This document shows, one piece after another, positions 45,694 to 59,800 of a DNA stretch of 64,000 nt. Within the stretch, counting starts at the first letter, position 1, and each line of letters begins with the position of its first letter. The stretch covers positions 408,852 to 472,851 of the forward strand of contig MEHQ01002227.1 in assembly GCA_008828725.1 (NCBI GenBank), given 5' to 3'. Both the position numbers and the translations under genes were made by a program. The notes under the pieces were generated by a model. That model ran no database searches and was not told the origin of the DNA. It saw only the letters and a list, made by a program, of their open reading frames with translations. The stretch comes from Saccharina japonica. Its lineage: Eukaryota; Sar; Phaeophyceae; Laminariales; Laminariaceae.

Positions 45694-47686
45694 TTAATAG
45701 GAGTACAAATGGTTGAGGAAATAGAAACGAAGGGGATTGACTCCGAATCAATGCGGGTTGTTTGATGGAAAACATATTTGAAATAGATGTGGCCAGGGGG
45801 GACAGGGGGGGGGGCTGGCTGTTCCTGAGAGCACGTTGTTTGTTGCTGTCGGTTGTCTCGTGGTCATAGCGAAAGGGTCCCTCGCGAGACTGTGGCTGTG
45901 CTGATGATCGAGATCGTTTGACTCGTGCATGCATGCATACATACCGAGTTTTTCGTGGAAACTATAACAGGGCACAGGTACTGCATACTCTGCTTACGTA
46001 TATACAGCAGGCACATTGTATGTACGTTATACAGCAGGCACATTGTATGTACGTACAATGAAATAAAATTCAGGAGAAGTCGCACAGCACCGCACAGCAG
46101 AGGATTGCGCGAAACGGATAACCGCAATGCGGTACGTTGCTGTTCCGTGGACGGACAAGACAGATTTGAAACATATACGCATACATTTGAAGACATACGC
46201 AACAAGACTAAGTTAGGGTTATTTATGTACGTATATACGTGTGTGCACAGACAGCATGGTTACAGCATGATGCAGGCTCGCGATGATGTCACGTGGGCAT
46301 GTCACCTGGGCATGGCTCTGAACGTGGTGTGTCGTTGAAGAGCTACTATATGGTGTCTCGCGGCACCGTCTAGCCTGGTATGATACCTGGTATCCTGGTA
46401 TCACCTTTTTACGCCGCATTCACAAAATTCGTCTATTTCTTGCCATCGCAGAGTGATCGAGATTTGTTATAGAAACAAAAACAAGCAAACACAGCCACCA
46501 CCACCACCACCACCAGCGACACACTTCTGCTGGTGCTGGTGCTCAGCTGGTGGTGTGGTAATGGTGGCGGTGCTTGACTTGAGGATAGTTGTTGGTGATC
46601 TCTGGTACCTGCTCGTACCTGGTACCTGGTATGGGGTGGAATACGTATGCTTGTTTTCCCGAGGACCACCCGTGGTACCTGGTAAGTAGGCCATGCGACA
46701 TGACCAAGCTTCGCGAACTCGGGCGGCTTTGAACACGAGCAGAGGTAGGAGAAGGGGGCGTTATCTAGGAGCCTTCAGAGACCCCGTCCGTTTCTAAAGC
46801 AGTGGTGCTTTCGTCGCGTACGGTGACAGAGGGCCACACGTACGTATCATACGATACGAGAGTACGACCAGGACGAGGATGAACGATACAATCTCAGCAA
46901 AGGTTAAAAGTAGCAACTGCACTGCTGCAATACCCGTACGCAGAGCAGCCGCGAATCGCTGTGGCCACGACGACAGGCACGGCGCACGTACGAGTTGTAC
47001 TACAGTATCCCAGCCTGCGACGTAAGAAGACGGTGCCGGGCATGCCGGCGTAGGGATAAGCGTGCGTTTTGAACGTGTGTGGGACAAAAAAAAGTTTTTT
47101 TTGTTTGCATTTATTTGCTCAACTCTAAGTTGCTATGATAAAGTGGGCATCAAAGATCACTTGATTAAAGTATTGTTTTTTGGGCATCAGACGAACTATA
47201 TATAAACCTATCTATTCTTTCACGATTAGAGGTCCGTAGTTACTCGATGCTCTTTGTCCGTACAGACCAACTGATACACAGCTCTTTGCAAACAGACCTT
47301 TTGTTTCGCAACCAGCCCTTCAAACAGGCCAACTGAGCTCTTCGCAAACAGCAACTGACGTAACAGCCAAACTGACGTATTGTACTGACGTATTATGCAA
47401 ACAGCCCAACTGACATCTACCCGCAGGGTTTTGCGGCCCGGGTCCAAAATCCACACTAATTTCAAGATAAAAATATCCACACTAAAATCAAGAAATTTTC
47501 CTGGTCATACTATAATCAAGTAATTTTTTCCTAAAGAGTCCCCCAGATGTGAAAATATGGATCTCCAGAACTTCGGTTAAAATCGAAATCGGCCCATAAC
47601 TTCGCGAGTTAGCCACTTTTACACTAATTTCAAGATAAAAAGGCCAGACGTAAAAAAATCGACCAAAAACAATAAATAAAAAGGGC
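45694..47686. other. No confident gene; microsatellite and word clusters
   Basis: Holds a CCA run (46494-46515), GGTACCTGGTA-type words (46380-46690) and CAACTGACGTA words (47335-47415). At 47450-47640 are words like the minisatellite at 1935-2800. A minus frame at 46794-47087 has a hydrophobic segment (LLLLTFAEIVSFILVLVVLS) but no other support. Confidence 0.4.
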
Positions 47687-47781
47687 CACTGCTGTACGTA
47701 CAAGGGCTGTGCATCCATGCCGGCGTTTTGTTTACACTGCTGTACGTACAAGGGCTGCGCATCCATGCCGGCGTTTTCTTT
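47687..47781 (+). repeat. 48-bp tandem duplication
   Basis: Units 47687-47734 and 47735-47781 share CACTGCTGTACGTACAAGGG and CATCCATGCCGGCGTTTT, with two or three differences. A diverged relative (ACAAGGGCTCCGCGTGGATG) is at about 48458. Confidence 0.85.
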
Positions 47782-47816
47782 GTGTCCGCTGTACGTACGT
47801 ACGAGTCGTACTGCTG

Positions 47817-47843
47817 GACTGCTGCTGCTGCTGCTGCTGTTGT
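47817..47843. repeat. CTG trinucleotide run
   Basis: Eight CTG units grading into TTG. Confidence 0.85.
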
Positions 47844-48000
47844 TGTTATTGCTGCTGTAGATGGGTTATATAAAGACTACTACTATTACGCGACGTAAGG
47901 CACAGCTTCCAGAAGCGTCTAAAAACACAAGAACGAAAAAGGAACACGAGTAGTAACCCACAGCAGAGCAGCAGCAGCTATTTCGTACTGCTGTTTCGTG

Positions 48001-48231
<231 letters not shown>

Positions 48232-50832
48232 CTGTACTACTGCTGTGCGTACTGTGCTGCTGTGTATTCACACTACTGTTGTAGTGGGCTGTTGTTGTAG
48301 TGGGTGGATGGATCGATTGGTGAGTGTGTCGATCGGTTGGTGCGTACGTGGGTCGGTGGGTCGGTGTGGGTGGGTCGGTTCGTACGTGGATGACTGCGTT
48401 CGTACCTGTTCGTCGTGGCCGGCCCCGTTTTTTTGTTTTGCATTGTGTTTGTCTTCTACAAGGGCTCCGCGTGGATGCCGGCATATTATAGTGTGTCAAT
48501 TTACCTGATCAATGGATCGCGTTATAGCGTGTGGGTCGTGGCCCAGTTATTATTTACTGATAGTGTTATTGTTTTTGTTCGCTATACCGGCCCTGCCCTG
48601 GCATAGTTCGGGGTACCACTACTTATATATGTATAAAACAGCAGTGTGTGTTGTCTTCACAGGAAACCCGTTCTTTCTACTGTACCCTGTAATGCGTTTT
48701 ACAACCTAACTGCAGCAGTACATGTAATGGTATGGCCAGTCATATCACATACACCCATTGTCCTGATCCCTAATCTTACTCGTAGAGCGATACAAATTGT
48801 TATGTGGTCACAGACTGTGAGACAGAGAAAACCCAAACAAATTAAACGTAAATGAATGGGTAAAGCAAGTGAAATGTCAACTTACCGGATACGAGAACAC
48901 ATCGACACGAGCCAAACCAAAGAGTAAGGACGAAAAGACAATAAAACGAATTATGAAATGCACGGAGTCAGAAGCATCCCTAGAAGAAAAGCATGCGTGC
49001 CCAAGAGAACAGATAACTGCTGCACGGGCGAAGCAACACGAAGGAGAGGAAGACACCGGCATAGAAGTACGTACTATTAATAATGATGTAGGAGGTACTA
49101 TACGTAAATGTTCGACCAGCAGATGGCAGCATGGTAAAACATAAAACGAGAGTTCGTATATATCTACGTGAACAATGTTTATTATTATCTTGGTTTATTG
49201 TTATTAGTTTCCTTCTTCGTCTACACAATAAACGCTTTGTCCGCACTCCTCGGCTTTAGATGAAGATGCAGCAGTGCAGTTTGTTGCTTCTGTCTTTTTT
49301 GCTGCTGCAGCTGCTGCTGCTGTGCATTATGTTGACGCTGTGCTGCTGGCGAGGTAACCCGTTTCTCTTGCGTCGCCTTTACTATATTAAGACCACTCCG
49401 TAGGAAAGCCTTGTAATACATAGATATCTAGGAATTCGGCCGTTTCTTTCAAAAGTTTTTCTTAGGGTCTGAGTATTGTGTGGAGATGTGGCGATGTATT
49501 CAAAACCCATTACGTAGCGTAAACTGGCCTCCCAGACGCGGCAACTGATTGTTCCTTTATTATGGATCACCTGGTAGGAGCGCTCAATTCTGTGTAGGCA
49601 GAAAAGGGGATCGTGTCCCGTCATGGCCGCGATGTTGCTCTTATTAGTTATTTTTGCTGCGGCAGTATACCTCACCTCATACGTTTTATTCCCATTCATT
49701 CTTATGCATCGACCCGGCAAAAGAACGGGCATTGGCTCGATTTGTTTTTTTTTCGTTTCAGTAATAATATACCCGACCCTCCGCGTCGACACGGCCAAAC
49801 CACTGGTGTACACTAAAACCCACACGTTTTGCTTTCTTCGGTTTTTCGTTCTCGTCCGGAAACAAAACGGGTACTACAGCAGGTCGTTCTGTGTTTGGCT
49901 TTAGTGATAAACCCGACCCCCCGCATCTACACGACCGAGCCACGGGTACGTTGTTCGCACAAACACAATGGCGATAGTGATAGCGTGATGGGCATAAGTC
50001 CCACGACATGTTGTAGGTGTGTTCTGCTTCGTGCGGCCGTCCAGTTCTAATTGCTGGTAGCGATCCTATAACCCTCTTGCCGAATACGTTTGTATACTGC
50101 GTCGTTACCTACAATACGTCCTATACCACCTCATACATTTCTTAATTCGTTCAGACTTCCTGCTGTATCCAAATTATAGCCGTTCCACCATTGGGGCGGA
50201 GAGGCCCATTGTATTCTCTAGTAGGCACGTACCATCTCTAAAACAGCGTCAACGGCCATATCGATTTAGAAGAGGAGGCAGCTTGGTTGGGTCCATGGTG
50301 TGGTCTTGGGGGGTGGGTGGGTAGTTTCATACTATTCTGGCCTACCGTGCATTCTGGCACTAACTAATATGTCAACTAACACTTCCCGATTTCTATTTTG
50401 TATTCCGTCCTTGTGCTCAGCACTGGTGCGCATCTACCTGTAAATTCTTCAAAAAAAACGAAAACTCAGCGTGAGGTCTTAACTCCCAAACTTTTAACGC
50501 ATTAAGCGTGCGCTACCAGGTATACACGCCACCACGGCAGAGTGGGACGTTGGGACACGACGTGCACAAAACGTCCCAACGACAATTCGTTCGCTGCGTG
50601 CAGTGACCGTTAGTAACGCATGTCTGGTTATAGATGAAACATGAACCCGCGTGTGTCGTTAATTGCTGTCTGTGCGCTGTGCAAATCTTGCGGCCTACCA
50701 GGTACGTGTCCGCTTGCAACTACAACCCCGAGCTAGTGCGTTAACGTAATTTGTACGTGTAAGAGCCTATAGAGTGGCAGCTCTAATGTGCATTGTGTCC
50801 CCATGTTTACCCCCAACTGCTGACGCTCGCAG
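48232..50832. other. Upstream region of gene 2; no other gene seen
   Basis: The frames (for example 48869-49144 plus and 49382-49825 minus) lack domains and splice pairs. The last 40 bases before 50832 are pyrimidine-rich (CCCCATGTTTACCCCCAAC) and end CGCAG, a likely acceptor of a 5'-UTR intron. No TATA box is obvious. Confidence 0.4.
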
Positions 50833-50875
50833 CTGTCTCCAGTGGCCGAGCTGAGCGTCGCACACGGGACGTAAC
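50833..50875 (+). other. Conserved 5'-UTR part of gene 2 coding exon 1
   Basis: CTGTCTCCAGTGGCCGAGCT follows CAG directly, as in gene 1 at 13480. Confidence 0.6.
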
Positions 50876-53800
50876 ATGAATCCTGGGAGCTTGGACGACG
50901 TAGTGAGATCTCGGGTGCATTCGGGAGCCGCTCAGTCAACCCGACCGGAACGAGGGACGATGGCGACCCCTTTTCCTTGGCTGCCTATGGTGGCGATTGT
51001 GATGTGCCTGGTGACTGTCACGTATACTCTCTGCAACCCGTTTCCCTATGCGGGCTACATGGTCCAACATCTGGGGGTCGCCGACGACAAGGATGAGGCC
51101 GGCAAGTTCGCGAGCGAGTGTATCGTGTGATTTCCGAATAATGCAAGCGCTATATACGTACATAACTGCGTTGTTGTTGCACGGCAGCACCATTGTGTAC
51201 TACAACATATGTTGTGTGCTACAGAAGATATGCGATCATAACTTTACTGTGATATCGTGTCCCTCTCATGTGAAACTTAATTCATGCACGCCAGTTTCAA
51301 ATCGTTACTTGATAAATCCCATCAACCGCAACCCTAAATATTATTAATGATTGTATACGCGTGTGTAGATTGTTCTTCTGGTGTATTGTAACAGCAGTAT
51401 ATTCGGAGGGGATGTGGTGTGAGTCTAGTATATAATATGTGGAAATATTGTGGTTTAAACCCTACTTTTCGGTATTGAACCGACCTTTTTATTTTCCGTA
51501 ACAAGACAGCATTATCCTGGAGGGTAAGACCAAAAACACTTCGGAATTTACTATACACACTCATTACTGGGCGTGTTCAGCCAAAACGCGGAATTGGCGC
51601 CTATCGACGGCTGTAGGAGACACCCACCAGAGAAATCATCAAAAACAAATGCAGGAGTGCAAGTACCCAGGATGTGTCAGTCCGCTTGTGCCGTGGGAAA
51701 CTCCGTACAGCTATGCTAGGCTTGGGTGGCCGCGGGCACGCCGATCATGCCATACAATAGGTTCGCAGTCTGCGTGGCCCGTACGGACGGCATATCAGCA
51801 ATGATTCCCCCTGCCATACTCCCCACGGGGGCTTGTTTCGTTTAATCATACAGGTATATGATATGACAGGAGATGATGAAATATTCGGTTCACTCCTACC
51901 ACTATTGTTTTGGTGGGACAGGGGAGAGGAAGGGACGGTTTGATTCAGGTATCGGTAAGACAGGATGCGGTATTTGTTCAGTCTTGATTTGTTAGGGTCG
52001 GACGGGGCAGATGAAAGAGAGGTCTGACTCCGGTATTGTTTGGTTGAAACACTCAGTCAGTCATTTCTCGACCCTCGTGCCATTCACTTCACGACACGAC
52101 TGTTGTGGTATACTAGCAATGCCCCAATATTCTACACTGCTGTACACTCATAACATAAGCTGTGAAAGATAAGCAAACGTGCTTGTGTATAGCACCCACA
52201 GTGATGTGAACCGAAAATGAAAATGGACTCGGTCGGTTTTCGGTTTCTCACCGAAACGTCGGTCGGTTTTGGTCGTTTCTTTTTCAAATAACCGAAAAAA
52301 AAAAAAAAACGAAACCGAACATTTTCGGTCGGGTTTTCGGTCGGTTTCCCGACTAAACCAGCCAATTGGTCCAAACTTCGAAGGGTTCGGTGCGCATGTG
52401 TTGGCATAATGTGACCAGAGTATCGTGGTATGGTGTCAAGTGGCCCTCCTGCAGTACCTGCGTCTACTGCGCCACACACGGTACAGGCCGACATTTTGTT
52501 TTCACAAAATTAAAATTAATACTGCTGTAGGAGAGTATTATACGAGGGCACGAGGGCACTGCTGATGTGCAGCCTAGATACCATGTATGTATCTATGATG
52601 TAATGATCGATTATAGATACATCTTGCAGCGTACAGCTAACACCGTCAAGAACTCAAGGTTGCTGAAGGGGGGGCTGTGACTGTGCGTACCCGCCTCTTC
52701 CTCCGGCTCAAGGTCAGAGTCAGCACTGCCGCCTGAACCGCACATGTTTATCCTTCGCAGTCTCTCGCGACGCACTGCTGTACCGCTGTACCCTGTGCGA
52801 CTGTTGTTCCTGCTGCTGCGTGCTGCGTGCTGTGTGCTATGTGCTGTGTGCGTATCCAGATGTCGGGTTTCCATGTAGATATGTAGGCGTTATTGACCTA
52901 GGGGACGGGGAAAAAACAACCGAACGAAAAAAACCGAGTCGGTTTTTCGGTTTCGTTTTTTTTTGGCAACCGAAAAACCGAAAAATAAAAGTCGGTTTCC
53001 GGTTTGGAAAAACCGAAAAAAAATCGAACCGAAAAAAACGACTTTCGGTTGTCGGTTCACATCACTGAGCACCCACCAACCACGCCCCTTGACATGTGCT
53101 CAATGCTCATATCACCGTCTATTTAGTTTGGCCGTGCTCGATTGCCATGCACGCGCCTCGAGTGGCCGCAGCGGACATCTCGGACGTACTGCAGTGCACA
53201 CTTAAGGCCGCTGGTCGGATGTTTTATTTCCTATCTCCCCGTTTCTTGCAATTCTTCGTAGTGTAGGCGAAACTTGTCCCGGTCTGCGCAATATTTTTGT
53301 TTGCTTTAAAACGGGAGTTTCCCGATTATGGCAAACACATTCGTAGTGTGGTTTTGATGGAATCTTGCGAGGGTGTGCTTGGTGGAGAATACCAGCGCCC
53401 TGGTCATTGACGATGGGCGTACCGACGTTACCGAAGTGTCACGTGACCGTATCAGGGTCGTATCAAGCCTAACGAAATGTCGTTTGCCGATATTGAAACC
53501 GTACCGAACTCATGAAGTGTAGGGGTCCGGTATCGATGTCATACCGAACTCACATTATTGTCGGGTACAGGTACCGAGTCGCCACCGAACTTTCACAAGT
53601 ATCCAAGTACTTTATTGAATGGAATACCGGTACGCCGGGCATATTTCTGCGGGCGTACCGATTTTCCAGAACTGAAGAATACCTGAATCGATTGTGTCCC
53701 GAACCTTACCAAAATGTATGTTCTACCGTGTGATTGTCCTTACGAGGAGCGGTGGGAAAAGCCCCCGGACGCATCCAATGTAGTATTTTCAACATATCAC

Positions 53801-56800
53801 GGGTGGTCATCGCCCGGCCCGAGGAACGAAACCAGATATTACACAGTAGATTGTCTCTGTGTGGTCATCCCCAGGAGAAAAACAAAGTCCCTCTACATAC
53901 TGCTGCTGACTGCTGCTGTGTGTCCGCCGACGTGGCCATGGCATACAGGTTTTTACGCGGGTTACTTGTCGTCGGCTTTCATGTTCGGGCGCTTGGTCGG
54001 ATCATACTTCTGGGGCTACGTCGCTGACCGCTACGGTCGACTGCCGGTCCTGTATGTGGGGCTGTGTTCCATAGCGATCTTCTCGGTCGCTTTCGGCCTA
54101 TCCACTGTGTTTGTCTGGGCTGTTGCTTTCAGGTGAGCTCGAGGTTGTGATAGAGCGCGGGTCTGTCACGTCGTGTGCATGGTGTGTCTTCACCTATTCT
54201 GATCCCTCTTGCATCGTTCCTCAACAACATTTATCGTGGTTGAGTCATCTATCAACACACGTATAACATGTTAGAGCGAATTATGGAACAGGGGGCGCAA
54301 GTCGGTATTCCAACAACATATATATGACGAGACCAGTCTTCGGGATTGACCTGGTTCGCCCGATAGTAAAGTACAGTCAGACAGTGGACGAGGCCACTTT
54401 TTTTCCATACGCGAGTTCCGATTGACACTTACGGTAGAACTCCACATCGTTGCGTCCGAGCAGGTTGCTTACCGGAGCATTGTCCGGTATAGTAGCGACA
54501 GCCAGAACTATGATCACCGAGGTCTGCGGAAGCGAGCACGAGGTGGTCGGCATGAGCTTTCTCGCAGGTAATGTGACCGCAGAGCTACAGCAGTAAGTCG
54601 AGCGTTTACAAGCTGGTTCCAGCCTAACGCCCCAAAATTGTGTCAGGTATGAATGCCGCATGCAATAGCAACTTAAACGTCCAATATGTTGTATCATACT
54701 GACCGACATGAATAATGGAAGAGTGTGCAATCGCTAGGTCTTTGTTTATGGCGTAGGACTGGCGCTACCGCCGAAAATGTGGCCCGGCCAATCACAGGCC
54801 TTCAAAGAGGTGAATATAGCCAGGCGTTTCCGTAGAAAAGCACTTTTCTGCCCCCATTTCAGTTTCTGAACGAGCCGCTTGCAGGTGGTCCCGGCCGTGT
54901 TGTACAAAGTTTCAGGCAAACATTCGAAGATCTGGCTGCGTATGATCTGCAGTATATATGAAGCCATATTTCTTCGTATAACGTTAAAAACAAAATTAAC
55001 ATTGAAACCAATACGTTATGAGGGGTCGGCAAATTAATGTTTACCGCACAAAAGACTAAATTTCCATGCCGTTTTTAAGAGATAACCCTGAATTTTTGCA
55101 CACGTGTTCTATACGTGCCCCGGCCAAACGCATGACGAAAATATGTTTGTCGATCTTTTCTTCGTCATCGAAAATGCGGGATCCCTCAAGACCCCACTTC
55201 TCCCAAAAACAAAAAAAAAACGAAATACCTGGAGCAACAAACAAAACATGAATACCAAACCGTGAACGGGTTGGCAGGGGTTGACACAAAACGTGTTTTG
55301 AATTTCAGTTATCTATATCTAAAAACTCGGCGTGGACTTTGGCTACTGAGTAAACTTGGGGTGATACGCTTAAACAAGCCCACCAGTATCGCGGTCTTAT
55401 GTAGCCAAAGGAGAGAAAAGCGAGCATGTCACCTGTTCGGAACTGCTACAAGTAGATCCACGTTACGCTTTACGCCTTACCCGATGCCAAGTATTTGTAT
55501 CACATATCGTACGGCTACCTACGTAGGTGCACAGGGAATCTGGATATCATACACACAACCCCCCCCCCCCCCCGGAGGCTCGAAAACATGTTTCCCCCGT
55601 TTTATTCAATGTGCTGTAGTAAGAAGCCCACAAAGGCGTCGTGTCCTTCTGTACGCCGAGTTCTGGCTTGCTACGTTGGAGTATGGGCTGCATGTCCGTG
55701 TAGTAAATGGGCATACATTCCTGAGATGTGCTTGTAGTCCAGCAACCCAGCGAGGTATTCCATGCATTGTATATGTATATATTCTGTGAGTGTCAAACAA
55801 TGTCCGCTTTTTTCCCGACAGTGTCGTGCAAGGCAAAGTTTTTACACAGCAGGTAAACCGGGTAGGTGTGTGTTACATGTCGATGACACCAGGCGCGATC
55901 AAGAGTTGCTGACGTCGTTTCTACAGCGCTAAACTTGCACGATGTCTTCCTCACTGTCCACCTTGTTGAAGCAGTGCGTGTCCAACGAAGCCTGTCGATC
56001 CCACGGCTCCTCAGGGCCTTCCGGGTCGCCATAGTCATAGCTCTATTGTGCCACTCACTACTGCGGTAATGCTTTGTACTACAATTCTTAGTGTAGTAGT
56101 CGCCGCTACAGCTATGTGAGGCCTCAAAGGTCGCCGCACGGTCGTAGTAGTAGCTCCTTCACAGGGCACCCGCTCTTGATATATTTGGTCGCAATATGTT
56201 GAGGCTCATTTCCTCACGATACGTATCAAATTCGACCGAATAAACGGTGCTCAGAGTTGGGTTTGACAAGTCCTAAGGGTGTTTTAAACGTTTTTATTTA
56301 TTTAGCTTAGGTAAAACCCGAAAGGCCGTTTTTTTAGCATTCGAGAACATTATTTTAGTTTCTGAAGCAATATAAAACTTAAATAGCTGAAACAAAACAG
56401 TTGGCGAGGGGAAAACCCACGTAAAGTTCTTGGGTTTTCAGCAAAATGATGCAGAGTTGTCGGTTGGTAGGATCAAAGGCAAATATTGTCGTTTAGCGCT
56501 TGCTTTCCACGAAAGATATCATCGGTTTATAAGTCGCTTGCCTTCCAAGGAATATTAGTTCTACGCATACTATTGCGTACCATTCCGACTTGTGGCCTTA
56601 TGACACAAGTGGTCCTCCGGAGGGGCAGGCGACTCAAATTGGGGCTGTTTCTAGGCAGGAAAAACTATGATCCTGTGTCCGGTGTAGGTCGCATTGGCCA
56701 GGAAGCCCCTCCACTCCTTCTAAGGTCGCCCTGCGTGGACCTTGACCCGCTAGATCTCGGCGAATATCGGCATCGGTTTGACCTGTTGCACGCTTCCAGC

Positions 56801-59800
56801 AACAAATACTGACACTGTAGGTGCTACTTCTTCTGTGGTGCGCTGCGCATACATGCTGTGGTTGGTTGCTGTAAAACCAACCTGGTGCCACTCACTACGT
56901 ACGAGTAGGTACTCTAGAGCTACGACCAATATAGGACTGGAGCAATATATGTTTTATTGGGTTGCGCTTTCATTTTTATCAAAATCAGTTTTTGGGTGGG
57001 GAATAGAGCTCCTCAAGTCAGAAGCCTCCGAAAATAGGGGCAGTAGAGAGCGGCCCCTGCCCCCTGCTGGACCAACGCCTTCCGTTTATTTGCCAGGCAT
57101 ACATATGTAGTGGTATTGCAGAAAGGGCCCGCTATTTAACGAATTAAACGTAATTTATGTCGGTTCTTACCCAAAAGCGGATAGAGGGGCTTAGTCACAC
57201 AGACAGGGTGTGGGCTAGCATGTTAACATAATCGCCCACCCGACATAGAACCGTCGCTACAACAGCTACGCTCACGGAAATCATGCGCTTGGGGATGCAC
57301 CCGCAGTCGACCTGGCTAGGAGGTAGGCGTCCGTGCCTCGAGTTGTGAATATATCATCTACTCTGCGCGTTACAACTCCCGAAGGGACCAACTGCTGAGA
57401 GCGCCTATTAATAGTAGCGTGGGTAGGCACAATTCGATGAGAGTCGACGAGGCAACAGAGGGCTGATGTCTTCTCGCGATAAAAATGCAAGAAATGAACC
57501 GTAGCGGGGGAGGAGAGAGAGGAGCCTAGTTGGTGACCCCAGATCTGAGTTACGGCCAGGAAGGAAAGACAAAGGACGGGCGAAGATGATGAATGGGATG
57601 AGGAAAAACGAAAACATATGATAGCACCCACACGCTTGCTATACAACAAAAAGGTGATGTCCGCTTCTTCCCCTCCCACCTGTTGAATAGCACTCTAACT
57701 ACAATACGAAGTATACCTCGGTATAAAAAGGGCATCAAGTCTACGTTATTGGAATATCGTCCTACCTCCAACGCGTAATGTGTGGTCAGTGTCCCAAACA
57801 GACGAGTTCTCTAACTTTGACCAAGCCTCTCGTGATAGGGGCCTCTCGCAAGATCGCCGAAGCCATTTTCTTACTTGATTAAACAGTTGATTATGTCTGC
57901 ACTTTTCATCAAATTCTGATAATTTTATCTGTCTACTACGTTGTACTCTAACATGAAAATAATAAAGAAGGAATCGTACACGGTCTCGAACCCGAGACTA
58001 GTGTGTTCACACGTCCCAATCCCACATTTTGCTTTACTCGCCCAATTTGTTGACATTATCAGTTTTTGTATTTCCATAGTCGACGTACCAATATGCGGCG
58101 CGATTGTGAGTTCTCTAATTTGGACCAAGTCTCTTGTAATGGGGGCCTCTCGCGAGATAGCCTAAGCCATTTTCTTACTTGATTAAATAGTTGATTATAT
58201 CTGCACTTTTCATATAATTCTCATAGTTTTATCTGTCCGCGTTGTCATCTATAAAAAAACAAGTAGGAATCCTACACGGTCTCAAACCCGGGATTTTTGT
58301 GTTCACACGTCCCAATCCCACCTGTTTATCTACTTGCCCGATTTATTTACGTGATTAGCTTTGGTGTTGCCGTTTACACCCCGCAAGTGTTGCCTGAATT
58401 GTTGAATAACCTTTGTCAACGCGTGGCCGGCATTTGCATATTTATCGTCGTCAAGGGAGCTGGTCGGTTGGACTTATCCTCGGGTCGGGCCTTGGTGGCC
58501 TTCTGGCGGAACCGGCCCACCATTACCCCACCATGTTTTCGGAGACGGGTCTGTTTGGAAGGTGATCGTTGGCCAAACACAAGTAGTTTCCTGTTTAAGG
58601 GCGCTGCCTGCAGTGGTCGCCAGGTCTTACCTACAGCAGCGGGATTTCTTGTCAGTGCCTTCGTGTCGGTTTGGCGGTGTCGCAATGCAATACTTGCACA
58701 ATTGAGCGTGTTAGTGGTTCTTCACTCCCGATGCTGCCAGTGCGCTTGAAGTTGGCGTCGATTGTTGAATGTGCACCGGTTTGGGCCAACCAACCACAGC
58801 CGTCCGAGAAAGTGCGCCATCTTACTACAGCATCCAGGAAGGAAAAGCCCACAAGCATGCTGTCTACGTAGAAGGCAACCGCTTATTCTGAAAATTCCTA
58901 ACACGTGTGTTCCAGCCGCAGCATCCAAAAGCATGCGGTCATCTCAATATCGCCATCAGCCGACCTGCCCATGCCGTATGTTTGCGGGGCCGAACGTACG
59001 ATATATACACACATATATATGTTGTTTCAATTTAGAGGAATTATATTTCGGCTTCTTCAAGCGAGCAAGTGGACGTGGTCTTCTAGTATTAATACGTGCT
59101 TTGCATTGTGCTGCTGCAAAACGCATCTCTTTCCAAGCGGAAGCAGCAAGCTCCCCTGAACATGGAGACAATCCTTGAGAGGGTGAAGGTCGAAACATGG
59201 TTGTCGCTTCTTTCACTGCTGCTATTTCGTCTGCCGACGTTGGAACCAATCAGGTTCCCGTACTTGCTTCCGAACGTTCTCGGGGCAAGCCTGGCCCTGG
59301 TAGGCCTACTTCTGGTGTTCTTCTTTCTCGAAGAGTCTTTGGACATCCCCAAGGATGGCGACAGGTACTAAGCAGGGGTCACGAACGCGGTTGAGATTAA
59401 GTTATTGTTGCTGCACTGTTGAAGTTTACGAGTTTTACTTACCCCCCCTTTAGGGCATGACAAGTAGACCGATCCGTTAAAGGGCCTGTTGGGGCTTCAG
59501 AGCACACGTATCCTACCGCCTTGCCAGATACAGTGCCATACATATTCTCCACAATGCGTCCGGAGATTGCCACGCCTTCGTCGGTAGGTAAACGCTTCTC
59601 CCCCCCCCCCACACCCCTAACAAACAACGCCGTGGTCGAACGAACACACATGTAAAGCCTGGAACAAGAACAAACACTATTTATTGTGTTTGTGCCCACC
59701 ATTGATCTAACGTCCCAAACCCAGGGTGAGACACCTGCTACTCATAAATCGCTACAGATTGTTCATCGAGTCGGTGCTGGTAGCAAGATTTCTATACCAT

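Noticed and set aside
46794-47087. 97-codon minus-strand frame with a hydrophobic stretch
   Set aside because: A single hydrophobic segment is not enough; no homolog recognised, no conserved start context and no neighbouring exon.
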